Below, piece after piece: positions 34,673 through 47,768 of a DNA stretch of 64,000 nucleotides. Location of the stretch: assembly GCF_001411555.2 (NCBI RefSeq), contig NC_049904.1:21341370-21405369 (forward strand), in the 5' to 3' direction. Position 1 is the stretch's first letter, and every line of letters starts with the position of its first letter. This DNA comes from Juglans regia (taxonomy: Eukaryota; Streptophyta; Magnoliopsida; Fagales; Juglandaceae). Both the position numbers and the translations under genes were made by a program. The notes beneath the pieces are model-generated. The model was not told the DNA's origin and did no database searches. It worked only from the letters and a program-made list of their open reading frames with translations.

Positions 34673-36521
34673 TATAACACCCGCCTAAAAAGCTCCTTAG
34701 GCCTTGACCTTAGTAGCCTTAATCTTAGTTAATTCGGAGTTGGGCTATTCGAGAATAAGAACAATTTTGGATATTTGAGTTGGCAAGAGGACTGCATACT
34801 TTGGGTTTAATAGAACTATTAGAAAATTCTAGTGCAATATTGATTTTGAGGAAAATGAAATTTTTGGGGCTTGATTAGTTTAGCAATATTATTTTGGAGA
34901 ATTTTTTGTGCTTTATTAATTTTGAGGATAAGAAGCCAAGGGGCCCATAATGGAATGACACATGACATATTGGATGATTGCCACATTAATGGGCTATGAA
35001 ATTTGGGTTAAATATTTGATAGAATTGGAGAAGGTCCAAAGAGTGGTTTACTAAGGGCCCAAACTTTTTGGGTATAAAGGCTTAAGAGAGGCAACAAGAC
35101 TTTAGGGCCCTAATGTATTAAAGATGTGATTGGCAAAGGATAAGATGTTAAAACGCCTTAGGCCCAACTTGGGAGATATAAAGTTTTAAGTCTTTCTTGG
35201 AAGACACTAGAAACTAGGCCCAATGTAAAGGACATAAAACCACTGGGCCTAACTTAGTAAGAATGAAGGCCCTAGGCCCAAAATTGGAAGACAAGGTTTT
35301 TGGTCTCACTTATTGGACACAAGACTATGGGCCTAACTTATTAGACCTAAGATATTAGGCCTAACTTAGTAAGCATAAGGTCATTAGGCCTAACTTTGTA
35401 AGATTCAAGACTTTGGTCCAATTGAGGAAAGACCCAAAGATTAGAACCCAACCTAGTATGCTTTGAGGCCATAGATAGCTCCACAAATCTGGATATAAGG
35501 TCCATATAATAACACACTCCAAAGCTCACATCCAAGTCTTACAGAAATGGCCTAACCAAAGCCCAACCCTTGAAGCCCAACGCATTGTCTTTTATTTCAT
35601 TCTTCGAATTGAATCTCACATACACCATAACATTGGTTTTCCTCAAGCCCAATAAGTGCCACACACCCCTAAGGTTCCCACTTGACCATAATTAAGCTTC
35701 TAACTTGAGTTAAGGGCATTAATCAACTTACACATGATTAGTGACCTCTTGACCATGTTTTAAACTTAATTTTTCTTCAAATTATTTTCCACATTTTTTT
35801 ATCTGAAATTTATTTTATTGTTGATTTGCATTGTTCTTATACCAACTTAGATTTTAATCTTGACCCAACACATATCAATAAAAGCAAAATCATGTCAATG
35901 CCCAAATCACCACAAATCGGCACCTAGGTGCACCCTCATGTACATTACACCAAATCAGCCCCTAGCCCATGCCTTTTACACCCTTTTGTCAAGGGAATTT
36001 CATCATTTACACCCCACCCTAACCTTCCTAGTTCAGTTCTAGAATTGGACGAATTGGCTCCAAGAAACTAGGCCAAGAAACCCAACCAGTTCCATTACAA
36101 GCCAAGTTGAAACCAAACCGAGTGTCCTTGGGTTTCAATTGAATTTTCTGGACCTATTTTGGTCACTAACCCATGCCACCTCCCTTGTCCTTTTGTCCCT
36201 TGGAATTTCTTCAAAGCACTCAAGAGAAAACTTACCCAATTACCTCCCTAAGGCAGCCCAACCATTTTGCCCCTTTTTTCTTTTGCCCAAGCATGGTCAC
36301 TTGGAAGCCACTCATGTCTCTCTTCCTCACCTGAAAAGTTCTTCAAATGATGGTCATAATTCCCCCAATTCAGAGCAAGGAGAAGAGACAAGAATGAAAT
36401 CAAAATCTGGACAGTTTTATTCAAAATCGTTGGCCTCCATTGTGTTTTTCTCTTTTGATTTTCTTGGTTTTATTTTCTACACCAATGTGGCCCCCTATAC
36501 CTATAGACTCACTCTTACACC

Positions 36522-39500
36522 TGTAACACCCTGCTCCTTCCTTCTTACGTACAGTTCTTCTTTCTGACGTATGTTCCTTCCTTCTGACGTAAGCAAATTC
36601 TGAGGACAGAGATTATGTGAATTGTCTGCCCCTTCTATCTAACGACTACAAGACTCGTCATTCATGCCGAACTACGATGACGTGTTTCAAAAGTTATCTT
36701 GTGACTTCTAAGACACGCCCAGTGTTTTAAATGTGTTGCAAATACTTATAATGAGTATTTCCAGTGTTATTGAACCAAGCTCGATTTTAAATACGACAAT
36801 TTTAATATTTTTGAAGTGCTCCAAAAATATTATAATTGTCGGAAATCATTTTAATATTATTATTAAAATGATTTCAATTATTTTAAATAATATGAGATTT
36901 AAATTATGTTGAAAGTTTTAATTAATTAAATAATTTTATTCTCTTAAATATATTAAATAAGACTTCATTATTTTATTAATGATGAAGAAATATTATTTTA
37001 TAAACTAAAGTTAGTTTAAATAATATTCTACCTTTATTCCTCTCAGTGCTTTTAATTAAATTAACGTTTATGCATTTTAAATCAGTGTTTGAGGTCCGTT
37101 GTTAGATCATTGCGTAGATCCCCAGACGTTGCGTTTTAGAATAAACCCCAGCCCCTCTTCCTTCTCCCTCACTTTTCCCCAACCCTCTCTCTCTCCTTCC
37201 TCTCATTTGGCTTGCGCAGCACGCTCCTTCCCCCATGCCCGATTCCTCCACTGCACAGCCGGGCGAGCTCCCCCATCCTGGTCTTGCTCTCTCTTCCTCT
37301 CTCTCTACAATGCACAGCCCGAATGGGCTTGATGTTGCTGCACCGCCGTGCGCCGCCCAACAGCGCCACCACCTCCACGGCAGCTTCCCCTCCCACCGGC
37401 TATCTACCTCCAGCAAGCTCAGCCTCCACCTCACGGCCACCTTCCTCCCATGCACGTACATGGCCTCCTCCATGCACGGGTTCACTGTGCATGCCCCTAG
37501 CATCGCCGTGAGCAGCCACCTTGGCCACCGGACACCACCACGGGCACCTCCTAGCCTCCCCCTTCATCCTCCACCTGACTTGAGGCCCATAGCCTCCCTC
37601 CACCGCACGGGCTTCTCCCCTCTCCAACGCACGGGCTCTCCTCCCTCCACCACAGTACGCCACCACCCACAGCGTCTGACCACCTTCTTCGGCATCCTTA
37701 GACCACCACCGACCCATCCCAACCACCCATGGCCCCGATCTGCCACCTATGCTCGCTCACTCTCACTCACTCTCTCACGGCATCTCTCCCTTACACACAC
37801 GGTCATTCCTCTCTCCACCACCACCGAGCCTCCACGGCTCCACCAGCAGCCTCCCTTGACCTCCCTTAGCCAAACCCTAGGTCCAAACCACCACTTTATG
37901 TAGTGGGTAGCCACTGCACGTGATGGACAGCCACTGCGCGTGGCTGACCACCACTGTACACAGCTAGATCTGCCGTGTTACGCTCCTTGCCACCATCACA
38001 AGGCCACCACGAGCCCTTCTAAGACCACACCAAGCTATCCAAATGCCCAAACAGCCACCATACTTGGGTTGGCCGCCACGTACGACCCTTTCGGCATAAT
38101 CGACTGTGATGGTTAGCGAGCGATGCACGGGTTATCCCGTCAATGATATAACCCTCCATCCTTCATTTTTTATGCTATTAGTTGATTAGGTTGTGGACTG
38201 TGCTGTTAGTATTGTCGGGTTCGTTGTGTATTATGGAGATGTGTTGTGTTGTGTAGTGCACTGTGAAGTGTTGGGCGTAGTTGGGAAGTGTGTTGTGTAG
38301 TGTTGTGGACTATGTTGTGTAGTGTGGTTGTGGGGTTTGTGATGTAGTGGTGATGTGGCATGTGGAATGGGAAGAGTACACGTAGAGTGTACTCTATGTG
38401 ATGTAGCGTGTATGAAGAGAGTACACATAGAGTGTACTCCATATGGTAAAGTGATGCACCATATGGCGGGTATGCCATAATGGTGATGTGGTGTGGTGTG
38501 TATGAGGGGAATATATGTGGAATGTACTTCATGTGGTGGATTGATGCACCATATGGCATGTACACCATAGTGGTGATGTGGCGTAGCATGTGAAAAGGGA
38601 GTATGCATGGAGTGTACTCCATGAGGTGCAATGATACACTGGGTGGCGTGTCACAAAGATAAGGATGGTTGAGTGGTTGATGGGCGTAGGGCATGGTGAG
38701 TAGCGTCGAGAACTGTGGAACAATTTCCCGAAGTAATTATGGTGTAGCCTGTAGTCTAAGGTGACGGGTGTCACTGTGAAGTTGACTCATGGCTAGAAGT
38801 ATGGGTGAAGTAGCAGAACAAGTATTAGAGTAGTGTAGCAGAAGCATGACTGGGGAATGTCACGAAGTGACATGACTATTGACAGTTATGCTTGTGTAGG
38901 GTGAGGAGTTAGTGTAGGAATGACGTAACAGGAACGTGACGAGATGTCACGATATGAAAGGAGTACATGAAGGACCGTAGTCTTGATGAGTTAGGAGTTG
39001 ACGTAGCAGGATGTTAGGTGACGTGACACGGTCATAGTGTAGCTTGGGAGTAGTCTCGAGCTATAGGACGTGACGCGAGACGTAGTTGTGAATGGAGTCT
39101 TGTCGTATTAAATGTTGGGATGAACTGTCAAAAGGGACGGGTAGCATGAAGAGTCATGCTAGCTGAGTTAAGAGAAGGTTGGTGTCGAAGTATGGCCCTT
39201 GTCCTTCCGAGCAGGTAATTAACATGTTTTATGTTGGTTTCAGGTGATAAAGGGGTAAGGTACATGTATAATCTGATTAGACACATGTGCCGAACATATT
39301 CACCACATGTAATGGGTAATCCGTCCTGAGCATAGTTGCACAGTGCTTAAGCCTTAGAGTTTTCTTAGAGTCGTGTGGCTTGTAAGGATGGGAATGAGGA
39401 TTAGCATGGCCTAAGGTGCATGAAGATAGTGACGAGTGTAATGTCTAAGGATGGGATGGATGACTTAGTCAGTCTGAGCCATGCGTCGGAACGTGGTTAA

Positions 39501-41156
39501 TGAGAAGAATGAGACAGAAGTCTTAGTGTCTTAATCCTAAGGTGAATCATGGGTTCGCCTTAGATAGTAAGCACTCGAAGTAGAACGTTAAAGTTGAAAG
39601 TGATAGTGACCGTAATAGGTCCCCGAAGGTCTTGTCATAGTAAGGGACATGAAATAGTATGAGATAGAAAGAGAGTGTTCAAAGTAAAGCGTAGTTCTAT
39701 TTCTAGTTCAGTTGTTTATGTACTAGATAGAGAATAACGTTAAGGTTATGTGTATGCATGTAGGTTACCATCTGACATGCGCATGAATGGACTGCATGAT
39801 ATGCAAGTAGCATGGAGTCCAGGTAAGTGTTACGTTCATACTCTTCTAGATTTTTCTAAAATACTAGAATTGAAAATTAAACGCTTTCTCTTTACGATGC
39901 ATTACGAAACAACACGAAAGATGTTTTAGGAAGCATGTTAAGTGTTCAAAGGTATAAGTATGTACGGCCCTCCTTGGCAGCCCCTTTTTACGCAACCAAA
40001 AATATTAATTGTATGCATGTGAATGGATGACTATACGCAGTATCTATTGTATGTATTTTCTAAGAAAATCAATGTTGAGGCTTACGCCTTGTGCTTTACT
40101 TTAAACGACGCGAAGAAAGTGTTTTGAAATGGTCCCTATGAACTGATCTTAAAATTTCCCGACGAATTGATGCTTTTATGGATGCTACGAACTGATGCTT
40201 TTATGAATGCCATGAGGTGATGCTTATGGATGCCATGAAAGACGACGTTTAAGCCCATGCTTTTTAAAGATGTTTTTCCATGAACGAACTGTTAAATGAA
40301 ATGGACTGGACTGAAAGGACTGACATGAATGTATGAAAGAAATGACTAAATGAAGGAATGCTTTAATGTATGAAGACACGTAATAGCCACATGAATGAAT
40401 CCAAAGGGTACCAATGAATGGGCAGATTGCAATGCTGGGTAAGTAGTACTGGTAGTGCACCCAGTGCTGCCCCCCATGAAAGGGATGCCATGGGTGGAGT
40501 CCGGGTCCAAAGGAAGACCGCTAACCCCAACACACGGGGCGTAATAGTTTACACGGGGCGTAATAGTTTGTACTGGCCTATGAAAGTGATAAGAATGAAT
40601 GCATGAATGCATGAACGCATGAATGCATGAATGCATGAACTCTTTAAGAAATGAAGGTACTAACGGGAGACACGTTTATGAAAAAAATGTCTTTAAAGAA
40701 AAACCCCGTCTAGTGAAGTTTTCAAACAAACGCACGTATGCACATATGCATGTACGTATAGTATGTATGAATGATGAATGCATGAATGAAAACCAATGTT
40801 CTTATATTTTAACTGTATAAAGTAATGCTTACGAGTAATCGACTCATTTTAGTTTTTATGCATGCCCTTCCCCTATAGGGATCGAAGGAGCAATACGCTT
40901 CAGGATGGACACTGCCCATGGGGAAGAGCATGGAAGTCTAGGCATGAGTGTTTAAATGTATGAGAGGTCTTTTTATTGTTAAAATTAATGTTTTCCGCTG
41001 TAAACCTCTTTTATTCTCAAAGCACTTTTTATTTTATAAACGTAGAGTCTTGCATCCTGGGTATGGAAGTAAAAAGTTTTAAATCGAATGGTAATTTCCA
41101 TCATCCTTTCTAAAAAATATTTTATAAAAATTCTCACCACAAGGATGGGCGTTACA
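36522..41156 (+). mobile_element. Very long solo LTR (4635 bp) nested in the outer LTR, TSD ACACC
   Basis: Bounded by TGTAACACCCTGC and GGATGGGCGTTACA with ACACC on both sides (36517-36521 and 41157-41161). No internal repeat of its start and no coding or primer-site sequence are present, so it is a single LTR. The region at 37140-37900 is C-rich and keeps several overlapping open frames; these are composition effects. It contains a ~120-bp tandem block (38340-38660), a 20-bp duplication of ACACGGGGCGTAATAGTTT at 40530-40570, and GAATGCAT microsatellite-like repeats (40590-40640). Confidence 0.85.
38340..38660. repeat. ~120-bp imperfect tandem repeat inside the inner LTR
   Basis: Three diverged units with GTGATGTGG, GAGTACAC.TAGAGTGTACTC and GATGCACCATATGGC follow each other. 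GAGTACAC and GTGTACTC form short inverted pairs. Confidence 0.7.
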
Positions 41157-41316
41157 ACACCTGATCATGAAGAAATCATAAAAAATATAGGGTACTATTC
41201 AACTGACCAAGCATGATACAAAGCTGCAAACTTCACTCATCACTCCACCTCCCACCTCCACCAATCCAAAGTCTCATATTCATCCAAGGCCAATGTCCCC
41301 CTCCCCTCTGGAAGCC

Positions 41317-41323
41317 TATAAAT
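41317..41323 (+). promoter_or_regulatory. Probable LTR promoter TATA box
   Basis: TATAAAT in the context GAAGCCTATAAATGCC is followed by a CT-rich stretch with ACTTCC repeats and, 85 bases on, a GATTTCTGTAAGTAATC sequence that looks like a leader exon end. It fits an LTR U3/R boundary of the outer solo LTR; transcription is not shown. Confidence 0.5.
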
Positions 41324-43731
41324 GCCTCCTTCACTTCCTCACTTCTACACACCTCTCCTCCAAGCCTTCTCTTGAGTCTTGAGTGAAGTTGTTTTGGGAT
41401 CTTTAAGGGCCACGATTTCTGTAAGTAATCTTGCCTTATCTTTTTTAAGTGTTAGAATGACATGTTAGGCTTTAATTAATGGCATGGGAATGAGTTTTTA
41501 ATTGATTTTAATTAAGATTTAGCATGCTAATGTCAAACCGGTCAGATTTGATGTTTTGATGGAATAAATTACTTTGGGTCAAAGTTTTAGCCATGGCATG
41601 ACTTGATATGATTTTATATGATTCAATAATGTCTTGGAATGAATTTTTAAGGTTTAAGTTTGAGGTTGGAAGCATTTCATAATTGGTTTTAATTCTATCT
41701 TGTGTTGATCATCTAGCATGCATCAGTTTTGATTAGTTTATGCCTAACTTATGGAAGTTTTGATTAATTTATCTAGGCTTGAATAATGTGCATTGAGGAA
41801 AGTCTTATTATTGGGATAATAATGAAAATGCATGATTTAACTATGTTTTGAAACATCTTTGAGTAAGGAAAGCTAGAAACAACTTGCATGCTTAATGGAT
41901 GGATTAGTGAAGATTAAGGTCTTAAAGTCATGTTTGAGTGTTGGGATAAACTTGTATGATCTGAGCTTAAGTTTTAAATTTTTCCCTAAGGTTATAATTA
42001 CTATTGGCACTTGATGAATTTGAGTACACATGCATCCATAGAGGTTGAATAGTTGAAATCACATCTAGGCCTTAATAGGACGCATGCCATGGGTTGGGTG
42101 TGATTGGCATAGTTGCACTTTGATTTTTAAAGTTATAAGGGCATAAATGGTTTTAGAATATGGACAATATGAGTTTTATGAAGTTTGGTTAAATTTGGGA
42201 CTTATTTACAAATAGTAAAAATTTAAGGCCTTAGTGGCAATTTTGCTAAGTTTAGGAACAATTTTGTAAATACTGAATTTTTGAACCCTTTGATTATGAA
42301 CATCTTCCTTAGAGGGTCAAATCCTAACTTAGTATAACTTTGATTACAGACACTTTGATTCTCTAATCTCAAAAAGTTTGTTAGTTAGCTTCTAACTTAC
42401 TCTTAGATAATTTATTTATGATTCTTGTCTGAGTGCCACATTCATTGTATAAATGTCATTTTGAGCATGAAACATCATATGATTTATCATTGAGCATTTG
42501 ATTACCTGTTTACATGACATGTGCAATTCTCACAATTTTTAGCATATTATATACAAATGTCATTTTCACATGAAAGCTCACTACATATACACATGTTATG
42601 AAATAAATTTTTCAAACATTGTATGAAAATAATTTTTGTCACAACCCCAAAGGGTAGGATGAGTAATTATCCTAATGAAACTCTTCTGTCTATTCTGGTG
42701 TGTTTAAAAATGGAGTAGTAATCTCTAGGTTGACAAAAAATAGTCAATGGGCTTTGAATGTGTTCTTTTTAAAGAACATCATAGCTAAGTCAAATGTTAT
42801 AACACCTAAGGTTGGTGAGTGTACATGTTATGATGTTATGTTATATTACCAATGCATCGAGAACAAGTGTGCATACAACATAGTCTCAACATGAGTTGTA
42901 TTGCGGTCACCAGTAGGTACTCACAGTGCACATGGGGAACTGTGATAATATCATACGTTGTGATGTTAGTAATGGCTTTAATTTAAATAAAATGTTATGT
43001 TTTCTGAAAGCAATGAGGTATGAAATGTTCTCTTTCGAAATATCATGTTTTTGAAATGAGAAAGTGAAAAATGTTCTTTGAAAGAAAATGTGCATCAAAG
43101 TTTTCCTGAAAAATGTTGAGGAATCTGGATGAAAGACAAAATATGGATTTTTTTTTTTCTGCATATCATTCCGTGCATCTCATGTTTATCATTAATCATG
43201 CATATCTTATCTCTGTGCAAGTTGGTTGTTTAAATTACTGAGATTTCAAGGAACCTCACCGTGATAGTCCCACTCCGGAATGGTAGAAGTTGTGTCAGGA
43301 TCGGCATACAATGAGCATGAAGAACCACTGGCTTCAGATGGTTGAGAAGGAGCCCGATCTAGAAAGGAGGCTCAACTTGATTTGAACTATTGTAGAAACG
43401 ACTCTATATACTATAGAGCATATGTGAGAGTTAGTCTGGCTATGTAGATTCAGTTCTAGGGAGATTCTATCTCCCACATTATGTTGAACTTAAGTGGACC
43501 TCTTAAGTAGGAAGTATCTTTTTATGATTTATAAATCATTGGGATGTTAAGTTCATTCTGGCATCAATTATTTTTATCATCCTTATTTCCGCTGCAATTA
43601 TTGCATCCTCCTAATTGCATTTTAAAATGCATTGCATATTAATTGTAGTGAACGGGGGTATGTAACCTTGTCTTACATGTCTCAACACTCTGAGTCTCTG
43701 TTCCATCCCAAGCGAAGGTTGGGGGCGTCAC

Positions 43732-45196
43732 AATTACCTTGTTACAATACACACAAATAGAAGTCTACAAATTATATTAGAGCAATGAAGGCAAATAAAC
43801 CGATTTTTCTATTCTCAGAGAACAATGACAGGAGTTCTTTTCCTTTTACTGTTGATTGGATTGTAACATATCTATCATTGTGTGTAGACATGCATGCTCC
43901 CAACATTGCAGGAGAGAAGCAAGGGGTTGATGTCAGGAATCTCGATAATCCTAGTTTTGGCAGCTTGGGCAAGTCTCCTTACTAGATTTTACACTCTCTT
44001 CGTGAATCTAGGGTGCCTTGAGGGATGTGGCATTACCCCATTTTAGAGTTGTGTATGTAGTATGACAAAGCTAGAGATGATCTCTCTTTGGGGTCAAAAC
44101 TTCTATTCCAATAATAAGCTTTTGAATATGATGGATATTGATTTGTAAAACAATACAAAAAGGAAACTACAAGCATTCAAGTTGTTTCACTTTTTCATCC
44201 ATGTCATGGTGGTAATAGTAAGTCATGAATAGTAAAGTGTGATTTTCTCTCTTCAATGGAAAAATTAATATTTTGATCCAAAATTAAGACCTTAATAAAG
44301 AAAAAGAAAACAGTTAATACACTAAGACAAAATAAATATAAACAAATACATTGTTCCTCTTACGAAAAAAAATACATCTTGGAAGGGATAAAATATATCA
44401 AGCCCAAAGTGATTTTCAAATCCAAGCTCAAAGGGTTTCATCTAGAAGGAAGATAGAGAGAAGGAAGGAAATGACAAAGGGTTGAGGCAGGAGAGTGTCA
44501 AGAGGAAAATAAGAGATGTGACATAAAAGAGAGATGATGCGACATAAATGAACAAGGGGCAAAAGATAAAAGGGACCAGACGATTTCAGGGCCTTCTTCT
44601 TCTGGAGTTCTTCTAGACATAACTTCGACCTCTCCTTCAACTTCTTCAACTTGGGAACCAGAAAACCAACAACAGGCTAACCTTAAGAAAATAGATCTCT
44701 GATTTTCATTGTACAACAAGGATGAATGACCATGAGAGCTTGTAAAACATTCATATTATTGTGGATTTCCCCCCGCCAAGCGATCCACGAACGTAGGCAT
44801 TATGCCAAACCATATAAATCTGTGTGTCTCCATCTGTTTTACTTTTCCTACATTTATTTCTTATTCACGGTCATGGATGTAAGCACGACCACAGGAAGCT
44901 GGAGAATGATATTTTCTGGCTTGCTAAATAATCATTGAACGAGTAGATGACATCTTCCTAGATAAGTGCCCTCAACCTTTCAGTTTTTATTTATATAAAA
45001 AACATTACTGTAGAAAATGGACGAGTGAACCCATTCTTGCCCAGAAGGGACCCAAGTTACTCACCACTTGAGCTCTAAACGCTCATTACACTTTAGGTGC
45101 ATTGTGCAAAAAGAGGGGGAGTATAAAGGTCAATATTGTGCACTTAAATGCACTATATGCACGCACATGCACCTCCCGAGTCATTGACATTGTGCA
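43732..45196. other. Intergenic sequence, no gene recognised
   Basis: Open frames of 60-75 codons at 43785-43985, 44428-44719 and 44726-44938 have no family features I recognise. A stretch at 45110-45200 is rich in TGCAC(C/T)TA.GTGCA-like short repeats. Confidence 0.45.
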
Positions 45197-46636
45197 CCTA
45201 CACTAAGATTGTTCATCCGTGTCGGATTCTTTTCCGGCCCGGTCTGGAACCATTTCGATTATAGGTTTCGGCCCAGATTTAATCCGGGCCAGTACCCGGA
45301 TGACCAAACCCTGATATAGTCGGGCCGGGTAACAGGTTTAAAATACGGAACCCAAGATTTTAAACCCGGTACCCGGGTTTCTTTTTTATCTCATAACCTA
45401 CGGTTTCAACTCAACTTGTATATATATCTCTCTCTCTCTCAATCCGAGGAAACCCTAGCCTCCCTCCCTCTACGAAGAAATGCTAGCCTCCCTCCCTCAG
45501 TGACGACGAAGAGACCCCGTCATCCTCGTGACCCCATCATCTTCGTTGCTGACTCGCCTCATCCTCGTGACCCAAGGTTTCTTCTTTGCGATTTGGGTCT
45601 GTTTTATTCTGATTTGGGTCTGTTTTGTTACAATAAGACAATGCAATCTGCTGATGTTTCTTCTCACCCTCGATCTCTCTCTCTTCTCACCCTCTCTATC
45701 ATGCGTCGTTAGATACCTTGGAATGACGACAATGAAATGTTACGGCTTGTGTAGCTTTTTGTGCTACGACATTTTTTGCTAGCGTCCTTCTTCTTCTGCT
45801 ACGGCTACAACATTCTGTGCTAGACATGGGTTTTTTTTGTTATTTTGTTAAACATGGGTATAAAATATATGCTGTTAGTTGGATAGAACTGGGTTTTTTT
45901 TTTGTTATTTTGCTAGTAAAATGGCCTCTATGCGACTGGTTTTTTTTTTTCTCTCTGTTGATTTTAGGTTTATTTTGATGTGAATGTTTGGATTGAGTAA
46001 TCTTTTGGAGTGTTTTTATGGGTTAGATCTAGATTTGTGAGACCTAGAAGTGGAGAAGAGTGAAAATATCCTTAACCAGAGTCTCCTAATAAGATCTAGA
46101 TTTGGGTTTGTGAGATATAGATCGTGGGCATAAGTTTTAGATGATGTTGAACCCATTTTCTTATAACAGATTTGATCTAAACTAGTGTAGAATTTTAGTC
46201 CTTCCATTAATACTTGAATGATATTAAAAATATGAGTTGATTGCCTCTTTAAATGGACATTGATTTCTTTGTTACATTAGTTTTCTATAGCCCTTTCTTT
46301 CACTTGCCCAAAAGAAAATTGAAAACAAAAACATGTTTCAAATGACGTTTATCATGATGACCTTCTATCTAATATCAGTTGCATTATTGATCATTTTGTT
46401 CTTACTATTTCATCCTAGTATGTACTTTTATTTAAATCATGATAACTCTTCCAATCAATAATAGAGCTCTGTAGTAGAAATTGGTAATCATTATTTTATA
46501 TTAATTTTTGCTTTCCACTTGTTCTTTCTTTTATATTTCTCTGTCTCTGTTTTCTCTATTCTAATTATTCACAATAATTAAAGAGTTTAAGAGAGTGCTA
46601 ACAATTTATATCTAGGGATTCTTTATGTTAATACAT

Positions 46637-46722
46637 TAATTGAAAAGGCATTCAGGAATGAGCCATTGACTGTCTACGGCGATGGGAAGCAAACCAGGAG
46701 CTTCCAATATGTTTCGGATCTA
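46637..46722 (+). pseudogene. UDP-xylose synthase (UXS) exon fragment
   Basis: The translation contains [20 protein letters not shown] followed by SFQYVSDL and a donor site (CTA|GTAAGT). [21 protein letters not shown] is a signature of UDP-glucuronate decarboxylases, the short-chain dehydrogenase-type enzymes making UDP-xylose for cell walls. Only this ~28-residue exon is present. It lies inside the hAT-like element. Confidence 0.85.
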
Positions 46723-47210
46723 GTAAGTGGTAATGCTTTCTCGCAATATTCATATGGATATCCTCTTCAACATTTTTTTTAATGCCTATTTTTTTTAATG
46801 CCTTAACTTTCCTTTATCATATTAAACCAAACTTTTGCATATAAGAGTCTAAGAGGCATTTCCAAATCAGTGGTTTGCATTTTATAATATAGCATGAACG
46901 ATAGGATAGTACATATCATTACAAAACTGAGAAATTTGAATATGCACCATAAATTACAAAACTGAGAGGTCATATTGCAAAAGGCAGTTTTAAGTGATAT
47001 GGCTTCATTGAATTGGAAATTATCCTTTCTCTCATCCCTGCCCATGAGACAATTTTCTTTGCACGGATAGATTACCAGATTTAGAATTTGCATATTAAAT
47101 ATGTTCTTCTTTTGATAGAAACAATAACGATGGCACTTCTCACTTCTATGACATTTTTTATTTCTAATTTTTGTACTTTTGATTTCTAATTTCATTATGT
47201 TTGTAATTAG

Positions 47211-47305
47211 GTAACGTTTAAGGATCTCGATTCAGCTAAGAGAGCTTGTCAAGACTCAAAACCACTATCCTGTAATTGTTGGAAGAAAAGCTAATTGCTG
47301 GAAAC
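47211..47305 (+). pseudogene. RRM RNA-binding-protein exon fragment
   Basis: After an acceptor (GTAATTAG) the frame reads VTFKDLDSAKRACQDSKP and, after a 1-base shift, PVIVGRKANCWK. This matches the RNP1-side half of an RRM of the plant family with GYGFVTFKDPDSAKRAC and PIIDGRRANCNLA. The beginning and rest of the RRM are absent. It lies in the same hAT-like element as the UXS fragment, in the same orientation. Confidence 0.8.
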
Positions 47306-47768
47306 TTTTTGGTTTTTTGCAAATAATTTGTTGTGTATTAGAGTTTGATTAAAGCAATGTATGTGTTTTGTAATATTCTTAGCAAATTAGTTCAAACAAT
47401 GTAATATATAATTGATTGCATCTTGTATGTGGCATGCATTTTACACGATGAATATTGATTTTTTTATTTTTACATGCATTTAGTTAAAAAGTTAATTAAT
47501 TGTTTATAGGCTCATGTTATATTATAGGCTTATGTTGTATTGAGAATATGATTTGAATTTCTGAATGGAGACAAAATATTTGAAGTCCAATTAATATTAA
47601 AAAAGCTTTTGTGAAAAAAAAAAAATCCGAGTTCAACTCGGAATCCGGGTTTTGAAAAACCAGGGTTCCGGCCCAGCTTTGACCTGGACCAACCCGGTCC
47701 GGGTTCCGGACTGGGTTTGAAACCCGGGTCCCAATCCGGAACCCAGATGAACACCCCTAACCTACACA

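Larger units (their letters stand above)
34673..43731 (+). mobile_element. Very long solo LTR (~4.4 kb without its insert), outer member of a nested pair
   Basis: It begins TATAACACCCGCC at 34673 (TG changed to TA) and ends GGTTGGGGGCGTCACA at 43731. Flanking 5-mers are ATTAT (34668-34672) and ATTAC (43732-43736), a target duplication with one difference. Removing the inserted LTR at 36522-41156 and one ACACC leaves about 4419 bp. No reverse transcriptase, gag or primer site is seen, so it reads as a solo LTR of large size. It contains degenerate direct repeats of GGCCTAACTTAGTAAG around 35245-35400, a TATA box at 41317 and a CT-rich leader. The mutated start suggests it is older than its insert. 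Confidence 0.75.
45205..47760. mobile_element. hAT-like element (2.6 kb) carrying host-gene exon fragments, 8-bp TSD
   Basis: The outer ends are inverted relatives: AAGATTGTTCATCCG at 45205 and, reversed, TTAGGGGTGTTCATCTG at 47760. Both are followed inward by GGCCC/CCGGG-rich sequence made of CCGGGT-type motifs. CCTACACT (45197-45204) and CCTACACA (47761-47768) are the flanking 8-mers, differing at the last base. No hAT transposase is present. Inside are a 5'-UTR/first-exon-like CT-rich stretch (45420-45710), a UXS exon and an RRM exon. Eight-base target duplication and GGGGTGTTCATC-type ends support the hAT superfamily. Confidence 0.7.

Noticed and set aside
37235..37903. 222-codon open frame
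   Set aside because: It lies in a C-rich part of a solo LTR with overlapping open frames in other phases; no domain and no conserved start context.
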